Origin: a virus
Length of the DNA: 64,000 bases
IMG/VR virus record: IMGVR_UViG_3300032326_000865
Span: 1-64,000 of that record
Strand: one strand, 5' to 3'
Shown piece by piece: positions 21,187 through 29,781 of this stretch. The translations under genes and the position numbers were made by a program. The notes under the pieces were generated by a model, which did no database searches, was not told where the DNA came from, and was given only the letters and a program-made list of their open reading frames with translations. Every line of letters starts with the position of its first letter. Position 1 is the stretch's first letter.

Positions 21187-21258
21187 CGCGGGATGGCGCA
21201 GAGGTAGCGCAGAAGTTTCATAAGCTTAAGGTCGTGGGTTCAAATCCCACTCCCGCAA
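21187..21258 (+). tRNA. tRNA-Met (CAT), initiator-like acceptor end
   Basis: The acceptor stem pairs GCGGGA with TCCCGC and leaves C1 opposite A72 (21187 and 21257), a mismatch that is a hallmark of bacterial initiator tRNA. D-arm GCGC/GCGC, anticodon loop TTCATAA, T-arm GTGGG/CCCAC with TTCAAAT. The anticodon stem lacks the three G-C pairs of initiator tRNAs, so it is a hybrid type. No CCA is encoded. It stands alone between terL and portal. Confidence 0.9.
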
Positions 21259-21280
21259 TTTTTTCCTTGCTGCATCCGTT

Positions 21281-21660
21281 AACGGGGTAGAGCTTCTTCC
21301 CACTTCGAAGCTCTACCTCGTTGTTCACCACCAGAGTCCTTCCCCTGCAAAAGGAGAGGCCCGCATTTCAATGGTAGAGCGTTGATTTGCGGGCTTTCTC
21401 TTGTCCGCGTGGTTCCAACGGCAGCACCATTACAACAGCAAGCCCTTTTTCCTAGGAGGCCACAAGCGTGGGATGAGCGGGAATTAAAACAAGGCTCATC
21501 AGCGGTTCCCTTTCCATTCGACTTCTTTAGCTTGCGGCTAAGGGGGAAGGAGGGGGTTTGGAGAGAAAGTGCCTTTTACAAACAAACAAACAAGTCCGAT
21601 GGGTTTGTAGCCTAGAAAATTAGAGGGCTTGACATTAGTTTGGTAATGGTGTTTACCAAC
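21281..21660 (+). other. structured non-coding stretch between tRNA-Met and the next gene
   Basis: No convincing gene. A 16-base-pair hairpin (21281-21296 with 21307-21322, one G-T pair), a GCCCGCA/TGCGGGC hairpin (21359-21394) whose loop contains a D-arm-like AATGGTAGAGC, and a GATGAGC/GCTCATC pair further on lie in about 380 bases. It could be an RNA gene or a string of tRNA relics. Confidence 0.45.
21629..21659 (+). promoter_or_regulatory. TTGACA box and inverted repeat before 21665
   Basis: A consensus -35-type TTGACA (21629-21634) precedes the inverted repeat TTGGTAA...TTACCAA (21640-21659), which ends five bases before the ATG at 21665. The matching -10 box is poor. The repeat could be an operator or, in the RNA, a hairpin over the start. 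Confidence 0.35.
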
Positions 21661-21664
21661 ATTC

Positions 21665-21976
21665 ATGCCACTTATTAATTTTGGAGCTACGCCAGCAACC
21701 GTAAGGGTCCCCGTTCCGGTTGGAAGATCATTTGTGTTTTCCATTCATGGTCCCGCAACAGGTGCTACAGCTGTTTCTATTTCATATTATACAGGTAGTG
21801 CTTGGATCGGATTAACTTCACTCACTCCTAATGAGGGTATTATTGAGGCAACAAGCGGGCAGCATATTAATTACGGGCCAATTAATGAAATCGAAGTGAA
21901 ATCCATCGGTAACGCTTCCGGCACCAACGTAAACGTCGTAATTAATGTTATTCCGATTGAGCGGGCCTTGATGTAA
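21665..21976 (+). CDS. small beta-rich structural protein, 103 aa
   Basis: Alternating strands with Gly/Thr turns ('VRVPVPVGRSFVFSIHG', 'AVSISYYTGSAWIGL', 'VNVVINVIPIERALM') suggest a small beta sandwich of the decoration or head-fibre type. It sits between terL and portal on the late strand. No family recognised. Confidence 0.65.
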   Translation: MPLINFGATPATVRVPVPVGRSFVFSIHGPATGATAVSISYYTGSAWIGLTSLTPNEGIIEATSGQHINYGPINEIEVKSIGNASGTNVNVVINVIPIERALM

Positions 21977-22000
21977 TTTTCGGTATTAATAAGCTACTGC

Positions 22001-24358
22001 ATGAGCCTTTTCAACGATTCAGAGCAAGCTCTTGATGAGCTTAAAACAGTCTCAATTAAATCCGATGGGGATTTCGATGTTCCAGAGGAGAGACTGACAA
22101 GCCCAGCTGCGGCTAGGAATATCTACGAAACACTCGAGGAAGCTGACGGTGATTCCTCAAGAAATCGTTCCTTGGTTCAAGGCTTGATGGATTTTGTTCC
22201 ACCTCATGATGAGGTTGAAATGGAAAACAAGGGTCAGTCAGATCGTTTCAACATTACTACTGGAGAAGGTCCGGCAATCAAGAATGAAGCTGTTGCTGCG
22301 TACGTTGACATCTACACTAATCCCAAGACCCTTGCGGAAATTCCGTTGATGTCTGATGTTGATCCCAACTACTCAGAAACGTGGTCGCTGATCATGGCTG
22401 AGGAGTTCACTACAATGGATCGCTCGGACGATGCTTCGATGCCAAATCACCTTCAACTTGCTGATCTTTACGTGACGCACGGTGTCGGCATTTGCTATTT
22501 TGATGACAAGGAAACCATGCAGTACTCGGTTGGTGGCCTTGATCACTTCAAGTTCCCTCGAAAAACCGGCATTGTTTCCTCCAAGGTTGAGCTTTGTTGC
22601 GCTCTTGGAACCTATACCGTGCCTCAACTTTACCGGAAGATTGATGCAAATGGCTGGAACAAGGAGGAAATCATGGCCATTCTTAGCCATCACGCTGGTT
22701 CTACTAAGCCTGAATGGGATAATTACGAAGAACTCCAGCGCGACATTAAAGCCAATGAGCTTTACGTTGAGTCTATTTGCGACCCAATTGAAGTGATTCA
22801 CACTTGGGTTCAAGAACTCGAGTCCAAGAAAATTTCTTATTACATCAGTTCCCGTCATGGAAGAGAATCCAAGTCCAATCAGAATCAACGTGAAGAAGAG
22901 TTCCTTTTCAGAGAACGTGATTACTACGATTCGGCAGATCAAGCATTCCAGATTTTCCCATTCTCTGTTGGCAATGGTGGCAAGCTTTATACTGTTCGCG
23001 GATTGGGATATTTGATTTTCCAGCTCTGCAACGCAATGGACGTAATGCATTGCAAGCTAATGGATAATGCTAGAGTTGGATCTTCCCTGATTGTCCAACC
23101 TGCTACCATTGAGGACGCCCAAGATGCCCAGCTTATTGATGCGGGTCCATTCTTGATGCTTCCTCCTACAATGCGCATCCCTGAGCGCCAGACCCAGATT
23201 GACCTCAATCGCGCAATTATTCCGGCGATTAACGAGAGTCGAAACATTCTGAATCGCGCCACTGGCGGCATGGCATCCGGTTCGATGATGCTTCAGGATG
23301 ATAAAGATCGTCAAACAAAGCTGGAAATTAGCTCAAAGTTGGATTACATCAATAAACTCAATTCATTTGCGATTTCCTTGTTCTACGGTCCTTATGACAA
23401 GATCATGAGGGAGAAGGTGAGAAGAGCATTTACCGTCAAGCAGAAGGATAGAGAAGCTGCACAGCGCGTGAAGGAAATGAAGGAGCGGTGCATTGCTAGA
23501 GGTGTTCCTCCTGAGATTTTCAATAAGATTGACGTTAAGAGGGTTAGAGCTAGTCGCATTATTGGCACTGGATCTCGCGCATCGAGAATTATGCTTCTGG
23601 ATCAAGTTTCCCAGATGTTTGCGGAAATGGATGCTGTTGGCCGCAAGAATTTCACTTACGATTACCTTGTTGAGCTTCTTGGCGTTGATAAGGCCAATCG
23701 CTACCTTGGAGAGCCTGATACGAAGCGCTTCCCTGTTGATTACAAGTTGGCGAAACTTGAGAACTTCGAAATGCTTGAAGGGGATTACATTGATCCCGTG
23801 GACGGTGAAGATCACCTTGTTCACCTTGGCGTTCACATTGAAGAGCTTGAAGTTGGCCTTAAGGATGTTGATGAAGGCGTTCTTGATCTTTCTGATTGGA
23901 CCATTGAGCACCAGCAGTTGTATCGCCATTGCACTGCTCACCTTGAAATGGTCACTGTTCACAAGACGGTCATGCCAGAGCTTAATGCCTATCGCCAGCG
24001 CGTTCAGCAGATTGGCGAGATTGTCGTCAACGGCATGAAGCAGATTAACAAAATGGCTAGAGAGGGAGAGCTTGCAAATCAAGGCAAGCAGGCTGGCGCT
24101 TCTGATCTTCAGATTAAGGAACAGAAGGCTCAGCAGGAAATGGCTCACAGAGAGCAGTCGCATCAGCAGAAAATGGCGATTGACGCTCAGGAAGCCTCCA
24201 TGAGAATCCGCGCTGATCTTGCTAAGCTTGAGGCTAGTAAGATGGCATCGGAGGCCAAGGTTACGCTTGAAGCTCAGAAAGCCATTGCGAAAATTGCAGC
24301 CTCTGAAGCAGAGTTGCAATCTAGGATTGACACAGCTAGCCGAAACGGAATCAACTAA
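22001..24358 (+). CDS. portal protein (head-tail connector), 785 aa
   Basis: Position after terL and before scaffold and capsid, plus length near that of P22-like portals (about 725), supports this. The middle includes 'GRSDRF'-type loops and 'FPFSVGNGGKLYTVRGLGYLI', common in podovirus portals, and residues 415-430 include 'GGMASGSMM'. The last 100 residues are a long Gln/Lys/Ala coiled coil, as in the C-terminal barrel of some portals. It forms the dodecameric ring through which DNA enters and leaves. Confidence 0.8.
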   Translation: MSLFNDSEQALDELKTVSIKSDGDFDVPEERLTSPAAARNIYETLEEADGDSSRNRSLVQGLMDFVPPHDEVEMENKGQSDRFNITTGEGPAIKNEAVAAYVDIYTNPKTLAEIPLMSDVDPNYSETWSLIMAEEFTTMDRSDDASMPNHLQLADLYVTHGVGICYFDDKETMQYSVGGLDHFKFPRKTGIVSSKVELCCALGTYTVPQLYRKIDANGWNKEEIMAILSHHAGSTKPEWDNYEELQRDIKANELYVESICDPIEVIHTWVQELESKKISYYISSRHGRESKSNQNQREEEFLFRERDYYDSADQAFQIFPFSVGNGGKLYTVRGLGYLIFQLCNAMDVMHCKLMDNARVGSSLIVQPATIEDAQDAQLIDAGPFLMLPPTMRIPERQTQIDLNRAIIPAINESRNILNRATGGMASGSMMLQDDKDRQTKLEISSKLDYINKLNSFAISLFYGPYDKIMREKVRRAFTVKQKDREAAQRVKEMKERCIARGVPPEIFNKIDVKRVRASRIIGTGSRASRIMLLDQVSQMFAEMDAVGRKNFTYDYLVELLGVDKANRYLGEPDTKRFPVDYKLAKLENFEMLEGDYIDPVDGEDHLVHLGVHIEELEVGLKDVDEGVLDLSDWTIEHQQLYRHCTAHLEMVTVHKTVMPELNAYRQRVQQIGEIVVNGMKQINKMAREGELANQGKQAGASDLQIKEQKAQQEMAHREQSHQQKMAIDAQEASMRIRADLAKLEASKMASEAKVTLEAQKAIAKIAASEAELQSRIDTASRNGIN

Positions 24359-24383
24359 CTACATCGTTAGTCGAGACTAATTT

Positions 24384-24638
24384 ATGAGCAACCTGTTCTC
24401 TGAGAAGGAAAAAGAGCGTTTGCGCTCTATGATTAAGAGCCCTCTATTCGTAAAAGCCACGCAAGAGGCCCTAGGGACGATCTGGAGGGCTCAGTCTGGA
24501 GCTGAGGGGCAAGAGGCCTGTGCGCTTGCGTTCGCCTACTACAAGGGCTCCTGCGAGGTTCTATCTGCAATTCACATAATTGCTGACAAACCGATGATCA
24601 TGCCGCCCAAGCCATCCAGACTCAATCACAAAGCGTAA
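24384..24638 (+). CDS. hypothetical protein, 84 aa
   Basis: Mostly helical: a charged N-terminal helix, then 'FVKATQEALGTIWRAQSGAEGQEACALAFAYYKGSCEVLSAI'. It sits between portal and scaffold. Small helical proteins at this place may be scaffold helpers, but nothing decides it. Confidence 0.65.
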   Translation: MSNLFSEKEKERLRSMIKSPLFVKATQEALGTIWRAQSGAEGQEACALAFAYYKGSCEVLSAIHIIADKPMIMPPKPSRLNHKA

Positions 24639-24676
24639 GCAATTAAAACATAGCCAAACCAATTAAAAACTAGATC

Positions 24677-25924
24677 ATGGAAAAGGAAGAAGGACTACCG
24701 CCAGCTGCATGGGGAGACCCAGAAGGCAAGGGAATGATGAATCGAATCAGTGAAATTGAATTCGATAATGATTTTGGTAAAAGCCAAGAAATCAAAATCC
24801 CCGTCACCAAGGGTGAAAAAGAAGAACCCAAAAAGGCCCCCGAAAACGTAACGCAAAAGCAAGAGGAGAAAACTCCTGAAAAAAAAGAATCCGTCAAGGA
24901 AGAGGACCCCATTATTGACGAAGACTTCTTTGGAGGCGCTAAAGAAGAAAAGGAACCAGAAAAGAAGGAAGAACAGAAGTCTGACTCCTTTGATGAAAAA
25001 GCCTTTGATGCGGAAACTGAAGAGCAATCCAAAGGCCTTGACGAAAAGGCTGGCAGTAAGTTCAAGGCGCTTAGAGCTGAGCTAAAGGAACTCAAGTCCA
25101 AAGCTGGCGAAACCGTTCTTCCCGAAGAAACCAAGAAGGAACTCGAGACTCTTCGCATTAAGTCTGAGGAAGTTGACGGACTTAAGAAGCGCATTGAGGA
25201 ACTTGCTAGCACTTCTGCCAAAACAAAGGTGGAACAGTCTGACGACTATCGCCTTGAGGTCGTCAAGCCTGCTGCTTTGCTGTTTGATCGTGCTGATGAA
25301 CTTTCCAAAAACTACGAGCTGGAACCTGAAATCCTTCAGGCTATCATTAAGGAAGGTGATCGGAAGAAGCAAAACCAACTGATTGCTGAACATCTTAAAG
25401 ATTTCAGTGATTTCGATCAGAATGAAGCTTATCGCATTATTCAGGATTTTAGAGGGCTTGTTGCAAAAAGAGAACTAATGCTTTCTGAAGCAGAAACTCT
25501 TTTGGAAAAGCAAGAAATCCGAAAGATCGAAGAACAGAACAAGTTTCTTGAAGAGCAGAAAACTTCTGTCCAGAAGATTCAAAAGGAAATCTGGGGTAAG
25601 TATAAGGAAGTCATTCCCGGACTTATTGAGGACGGAACTGAAACTGACGTCCTGAGAGAACTTCGCTCTAAGAGCATGTCGATTGATTTCTCGACTGCTC
25701 GAGCTAAAGATCAGGCTTTTGCAGCTTTTGCTGGAACTGTACTTCCTCATATCGTCAAGCAACTTAATGCTGCCAAGCGTGAACTAGCTGAACGCGACAA
25801 GAGCGAAAAGAAAGAAGTGTCTTCCCGTCCTAAGCTTGGTGAATCACTAAGTGCTTCCGGTTCCGGCGATGAGATTAGAGGTTCCAGCTTTATGGAAAGA
25901 CTTCAAAACGCTGATCTATTTTAA
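24677..25924 (+). CDS. scaffolding protein candidate, 415 aa
   Basis: The gene immediately before the capsid gene. The first 130 residues are extremely Lys/Glu-rich and disordered ('KGEKEEPKKAPENVTQKQEE' type), then a long coiled coil runs to about residue 300, and the C-terminus is helical and polar. This is the profile of a phage scaffold, which shapes the prohead and is then removed. No protease motif is seen in it. Confidence 0.75.
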   Translation: MEKEEGLPPAAWGDPEGKGMMNRISEIEFDNDFGKSQEIKIPVTKGEKEEPKKAPENVTQKQEEKTPEKKESVKEEDPIIDEDFFGGAKEEKEPEKKEEQKSDSFDEKAFDAETEEQSKGLDEKAGSKFKALRAELKELKSKAGETVLPEETKKELETLRIKSEEVDGLKKRIEELASTSAKTKVEQSDDYRLEVVKPAALLFDRADELSKNYELEPEILQAIIKEGDRKKQNQLIAEHLKDFSDFDQNEAYRIIQDFRGLVAKRELMLSEAETLLEKQEIRKIEEQNKFLEEQKTSVQKIQKEIWGKYKEVIPGLIEDGTETDVLRELRSKSMSIDFSTARAKDQAFAAFAGTVLPHIVKQLNAAKRELAERDKSEKKEVSSRPKLGESLSASGSGDEIRGSSFMERLQNADLF

Positions 25925-25972
25925 GTTAATTTCTGGATAATAAATCTTATCCGAAAAAAAGTAGTTGTAATT

Positions 25973-26180
25973 CGAGCGGACAGTGTTAGAAGGAACTTGA
26001 ACTTGCTGGTTAGGCAGGTTCGAAAACTCCTCCTGACCTGTCCGCTCGGTGCGTAATCCGTTCTAGCCAATCCGTCCGAAGCCTTAAAGTAAGGCTCCGT
26101 TTTGTCTTCAGGCAGCTAAAATAGCTCCGAACATAGATTATCCATTTACCAAATTTACACCGCGTTTTAACGCACCCCGA
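25973..26180 (+). promoter_or_regulatory. structured leader of the capsid gene
   Basis: A long hairpin (25973-26048) has a perfect 11-base-pair base CGAGCGGACAG/CTGTCCGCTCG, a further imperfect 10 pairs and an 8-pair tip. After it come GCCTTA-AAG-TAAGGC followed by T-rich sequence, then two short hairpins (AGCTA/TAGCT and GCGTT/AACGC) up to the ATG at 26183. It may set a separate transcript end and boost capsid expression. Confidence 0.5.
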
Positions 26181-26182
26181 TT

Positions 26183-27700
26183 ATGGCAGCTTATACAGTT
26201 CAAGATTTCCTTACGGAACAAGCCCCGGTCATCAATGATGACATTAACCAGAAGCTCATGGAGCAACCCACCCCATGGATCACCCTCTATCGTCAGGCCT
26301 TCTGGGATGACGAGAAGAGCTCGACCCAAAAGACCATGCAGTTTGACCGCGCAATGATTGCCGGTGACGCTGACGAAGTTGAGTGGGCCGATGTCGCGCA
26401 AGATGTGCAGCTTAACGACAATACCGCTAACCACCAAGGCCCCGGCACTGGCGATGGCATTCCTCCCTCGGATAACATTCAGTTTGGTCAGACCCTTCGT
26501 GAGTACAATCTTCAGCACAAGGCTATCTGGGGTCCGCCGATGAACACCAACCAGCTTCGCGACAAATTCAGCCGCGTCAAGCAGATGGGTGCTTGTGTTA
26601 AGGCTCTCGCCGATCAGGCCCGCGAAAACTGGATTGATCGCAAGCGTCGGGAATACACCCGTATTGCCTCGCAACTTGTTGTTCTTAACTCGGATTTCAA
26701 CCTCTCGACTGATGGTTACAATTCGATGGCATTCCCCGTTGCTGTTAATGCTTCTCATACTGACGCTTCGATTCTAACCAATGGTTTTACTGATTCCATT
26801 TACGAATACCTGAACCTCAATGGTGCTGGTAGAGGCGCAATGGGTATGGTTGAAAACCGTCCGGTTTATGGTCTGGTTACTTCCAGCCGTCAGAGCCGTC
26901 GTCTCATTATGGCCGACCCTGAAATTCGTGAGGATTTCCGTTACTCGAGCCAGAATGAAAAGCTTCTTGCCCCGATGGGTGTAAAGTGGAGCTACAATGG
27001 CTTCACCCACATCATTGATAATAAGACGCTTCGTTGGGAATACATGAACGAAGCCACGAAATATATCACCGTTACCGTTGCTTCTGGTAATCTTGATGGC
27101 GTTCTTTCTACCAACGCTTCCATTGCAAATGAGCTTAACGCCGTACCAAATAAGCCTGCCCGCTTCTACAAGGGTTCGCAAATTGTTTCTGCTGCTGGTG
27201 TTTCTTACATTGTAACTGGTTTGGCTAGTGCTGCCGGTGGTCCCGGAAGCAGCCCGACCTATTACGTTAGACTCAGCAATGGTGCTCCAGTTACCGTTGC
27301 AGCTACCGCAACCACGGGCGGATTCAAGGCTTGGATTTCCATTCCGCAATACATTGTGGTTGGCTCTGGCCTTAGCCGGAAGAAGGTCCCGAATCCCGCT
27401 TGGCTTAACGCTACTTGGGAAGACTCCTACGTCTTCCACCAAGACGTCTGCACCTCGCTTGTTCCCAAGCCGATTACCTCGGTTGGTCCTGCTCAGTTCG
27501 ATGCGGTCAACTACTCGGGTACTTTCAGCTGGAAGAACTACGAGGACCGCGACGATAACCCGGATGGCACCATTGGTCAGTTCCGTGGCGTCCTTTCGAA
27601 CGGCACCCGTCCTGACAATCCCGAATTCGGTGTTGTCATTCGTCACTTGGCTGTTCCCGCTCCTGCGGGCCGAGTGATGAACGAAAGTTCCCTTGGTTAA
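26183..27700 (+). CDS. major capsid protein candidate, 505 aa
   Basis: Assigned from position after the scaffold and from composition: an N-terminal helix, 'RENWIDRKRREYTRI' spine-like helix near residue 150, and long beta-rich stretches with many Asn and Gly, without motifs of enzymes. Codon use is the most uniform of the window, typical of a highly expressed gene. Flanked by a structured leader and a strong terminator. Fold would be HK97-like if correct. Confidence 0.75.
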   Translation: MAAYTVQDFLTEQAPVINDDINQKLMEQPTPWITLYRQAFWDDEKSSTQKTMQFDRAMIAGDADEVEWADVAQDVQLNDNTANHQGPGTGDGIPPSDNIQFGQTLREYNLQHKAIWGPPMNTNQLRDKFSRVKQMGACVKALADQARENWIDRKRREYTRIASQLVVLNSDFNLSTDGYNSMAFPVAVNASHTDASILTNGFTDSIYEYLNLNGAGRGAMGMVENRPVYGLVTSSRQSRRLIMADPEIREDFRYSSQNEKLLAPMGVKWSYNGFTHIIDNKTLRWEYMNEATKYITVTVASGNLDGVLSTNASIANELNAVPNKPARFYKGSQIVSAAGVSYIVTGLASAAGGPGSSPTYYVRLSNGAPVTVAATATTGGFKAWISIPQYIVVGSGLSRKKVPNPAWLNATWEDSYVFHQDVCTSLVPKPITSVGPAQFDAVNYSGTFSWKNYEDRDDNPDGTIGQFRGVLSNGTRPDNPEFGVVIRHLAVPAPAGRVMNESSLG

Positions 27701-27709
27701 TTTTAACCC

Positions 27710-27748
27710 ACTCCCGGCTCAATAACCCATGTTGGGCCGGGAGTTTTT
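27710..27748 (+). terminator. intrinsic terminator after capsid gene
   Basis: ACTCCCGGC-T-CAA pairs with TTG-G-GCCGGGAGT (13 pairs, one G-U), followed by a run of five Ts. It lies 10 bases after the capsid stop. Confidence 0.9.
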
Positions 27749-27781
27749 CTTTAATGGGTACATAGTTAAATTACTCAAATC

Positions 27782-28219
27782 ATGAAATCTATTCTTTCCC
27801 TTATTCTTCCTGACAATCGCGGCACCAACATTTCCCGTCGTTACCTTAAAAATGGCCGTAAGGCTATTGGGTTCCAAGATAGACAGCTTGTGGTCGCAAG
27901 TCCTAGTGGTGTTGAAAATGGTATTCAATCCATTACTGCTGATGATCTTCAGGAATTCACTGGAGTTACAGCAACCATCACTAGAAGAGTAAATCGCTTT
28001 TCTACCCAAACGGCTACCACTGCTGTTACGGCCACTCTACCAGCCGTCAACGGTGAGCTACGAGAAGTGATTATCATCAATGCAAATACCTCTACCACCA
28101 CTTTGGCTGTTACAGGTGGAACCATTCTTGGTGCTTCTACGACTGTTCCCGATAGAATTACGTCTGGTTTTACTGCTCATTTTTTGAGCAATGGAACTAG
28201 TTGGTATCGTATTATTTAA
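27782..28219 (+). CDS. small beta-rich head protein, 145 aa
   Basis: Starts with 'MKSILSLILPDNRGTNISRRYLKNGRK' then becomes Thr/Val-rich with many short strands ('TATITRRVNRF', 'TTTLAVTGGTIL'). It resembles a decoration or head-fibre type protein by composition. Between two terminators, so it may have its own transcript. Confidence 0.6.
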   Translation: MKSILSLILPDNRGTNISRRYLKNGRKAIGFQDRQLVVASPSGVENGIQSITADDLQEFTGVTATITRRVNRFSTQTATTAVTATLPAVNGELREVIIINANTSTTTLAVTGGTILGASTTVPDRITSGFTAHFLSNGTSWYRII

Positions 28220-28225
28220 TTAGCC

Positions 28226-28262
28226 AAAGCTAAAGCCTTAGAAGTCCTGGGGCTTTAGCTTT
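28226..28262 (+). terminator. terminator-like hairpin
   Basis: AAAGCTAAAGCC and GGCTTTAGCTTT form a 12-pair stem with a 13-base loop, just after the stop at 28219. The T-run is part of the stem, so termination may be partial. Confidence 0.55.
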
Positions 28263-28277
28263 CTCATAACGACAATC

Positions 28278-28481
28278 ATGACTGATGATTTCATCGAGGA
28301 CGCAATGGACGTTCTTGACCAGTCGGATGATTTGTATCTAATTCTTGTAAGCAGAGGTAGCGTAACAAAAGCGTTTAGCAACTTCGGCAAAGAAGAAATA
28401 CCCATTCTGAAAGATTGGATTATCCACCGTCACGTGGATCAAATCATTCGAGATCAAATCAAGATCATCCAAAAAGAGTAG
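28278..28481 (+). CDS. acidic small protein, 67 aa
   Basis: Acidic N-terminus ('MTDDFIEDAMDVLDQSDDL') and helical body ending in Lys/Glu. Not recognised. Precedes the basic-protein cluster. Confidence 0.6.
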   Translation: MTDDFIEDAMDVLDQSDDLYLILVSRGSVTKAFSNFGKEEIPILKDWIIHRHVDQIIRDQIKIIQKE

Positions 28482-28498
28482 CGGATCACATTGAATCA

Positions 28499-28675
28499 AT
28501 GAAGTCCAAAAGCAAAGTTAATCAATCAGGCAATTACACCAAGCCTACAATGCGTAAGCAGCTTTTCAACAAGATCAAAGCTGGCAGCAAAGGCGGTGAT
28601 CCCGGTGAGTGGAGCGCAAGAAAAGCTCAGCTCTTGGCTCGACAGTATAAGTCCAAAGGCGGTGGTTACAAGTAA
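28499..28675 (+). CDS. basic phage protein with KAGSKGG...ARKAQLLA motif, 58 aa
   Basis: The ATG at 28499 begins 'MKSKSKVNQSGNYTKPTMRK'. The later 'IKAGSKGGDPGEWSARKAQLLA' and 'YKSKGGGYK' motifs are those of a small basic protein widespread next to phage structural genes (the DUF6321 type, if memory is right). Function unknown; strong positive charge suggests DNA or capsid association. Confidence 0.75.
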   Translation: MKSKSKVNQSGNYTKPTMRKQLFNKIKAGSKGGDPGEWSARKAQLLARQYKSKGGGYK

Positions 28676-28735
28676 CGCTACCCAAAACATTTCCTGCAAT
28701 TAACTCCAAATTAAAACACTAAGTAAAATAAGCAT

Positions 28736-28900
28736 ATGAAATCGAAAATGAAAAAGCCAGTTGCCGCCGCTAAGTCCAAGAAGGTTGCACCTAAGACCAT
28801 GGCTAAGGCTACTGTCGCCAAGAAGATGGCAAAGAAAGCTGCCGGTAAGATGGGCAAGGGCATGAAGGGTGGAATGGGCGGTGGTCCCTTCTCGATGTAA
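28736..28900 (+). CDS. Lys/Ala/Met-rich basic protein, 54 aa
   Basis: Too short for routine calling. It reads as Lys-Ala-Lys repeats with four or more Met and a Gly-rich end ('KGMKGGMGGGPFSM'). Its stop overlaps the next start as TAATG, which supports it. The composition resembles histone-like or protamine-like tails; it may be packaged with DNA, an inference. Confidence 0.7.
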   Translation: MKSKMKKPVAAAKSKKVAPKTMAKATVAKKMAKKAAGKMGKGMKGGMGGGPFSM

Positions 28901-29133
28901 TGAAAGCGCCTCAACAATCCCTAAAGGATTGGACTGCCCAGAAATGGCGAACCTCAGACGGTAAGCCAAGCAAGGGCAAGAAGCGCTATTTGCCTGATGC
29001 CGCTTGGAAAGCACTGACTCCTTCACAGAAGTCAGCTACCAATGCGGCAAAAGCAAAAGGAAACAAGCAGGGCAAGCAATTCGTAAAGCAACCCAAGAAA
29101 GTTGCTCAAATCGCATCCAAATACAGAAAGTAA
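28900..29133 (+). CDS. DUF5872-like basic phage protein, 77 aa
   Basis: 'LKDWTAQKWRTSDGKPSKGKKRYLPDAAWKALTPSQKSATNAAK' split around Gly and the end 'GKQFVKQPKKVAQIASKYRK' match the small basic protein family known from phages as DUF5872-like. Function unknown. Starts within the previous stop (TAATG). Confidence 0.75.
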   Translation: MKAPQQSLKDWTAQKWRTSDGKPSKGKKRYLPDAAWKALTPSQKSATNAAKAKGNKQGKQFVKQPKKVAQIASKYRK

Positions 29134-29151
29134 TTTCTAAGGATTAAAATT

Positions 29152-29436
29152 ATGGATAGGAAACCGATCATGAAGAAGCTTGGCTTGTCTGGATACAACA
29201 AGCCAAAAAGAACTCCTAGTCACCCTAGAAAGAGCCACGTTGTAATGGCTAAGGAAGGTGACAGGAGTAAGTTGATTCGTTTTGGCGAACAGGGTGCCAG
29301 CACTGCTGGTAAGCCGAAATCTGGAGAATCCAATCGGATGAAGCAAAAGCGAGCTTCCTTTAAAGCTCGCCATGGTGCTAATATCGCCAAAGGTAAAATG
29401 AGCGCTGCTTATTGGGCCGATAAAGTGAAATGGTAA
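29152..29436 (+). CDS. basic phage protein (KSHVV/AKGKMSAAYWADKVKW type), 94 aa
   Basis: The motifs 'RTPSHPRKSHVVMAKEGD', 'LIRFGEQGAS' and 'FKARHGANIAKGKMSAAYWA' identify a common small basic phage protein that I have seen mainly as hypothetical. The function is unknown. It closes the basic-protein cluster. Confidence 0.8.
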   Translation: MDRKPIMKKLGLSGYNKPKRTPSHPRKSHVVMAKEGDRSKLIRFGEQGASTAGKPKSGESNRMKQKRASFKARHGANIAKGKMSAAYWADKVKW

Positions 29437-29440
29437 GATT

Positions 29441-29779
29441 ATGACTCCAGCAAACAAGAACTTCGACATCTACAAAGGTGCTAAGTGGTCACACACTTTT
29501 ACCCTTAAGGTTTCCGGCACTAATACTCCTGTCAACCTGACGGGTCTTGGTCCATTTGTATTTACCGTAAAGAAGCCAAGGAAAGACGAAACTTTGTTTG
29601 ATGCTACTATCGTTAGTAGTTACAATAGTACTGGAGTAATGGAGATTACAATCTCGAGTGCAAATAGCGATGCTCTTATTGCTGGAACTCAATACCCTTA
29701 CGGCCTAAGGGACAAGTTTGATAACCCGTACATGGTTGGGCTTCTTGACGCTAAGTATTTTGCACCTGAACGCGCTTAA
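29441..29779 (+). CDS. BppU-like N-terminal baseplate/fibre attachment protein, 112 aa
   Basis: 'FDIYKGAKWSHTFTLKVSG', 'PVNLTGLGPFVFTVKK', 'DATIVSSYNSTGVMEITIS' and the C-terminal 'YPYGLRDKFDNPYMVGLLD' follow the pattern of the BppU N-terminal (DUF2479-like) domain, a small beta sandwich that anchors receptor-binding proteins. The next gene is a fibre, two bases downstream, which fits a linker role. Confidence 0.65.
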   Translation: MTPANKNFDIYKGAKWSHTFTLKVSGTNTPVNLTGLGPFVFTVKKPRKDETLFDATIVSSYNSTGVMEITISSANSDALIAGTQYPYGLRDKFDNPYMVGLLDAKYFAPERA

Positions 29780-29781
29780 TT

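Noticed and set aside
21382-21615. 77-codon plus-strand frame after the tRNA-Met
   Set aside because: It runs through the hairpins, and its residue mix looks random.
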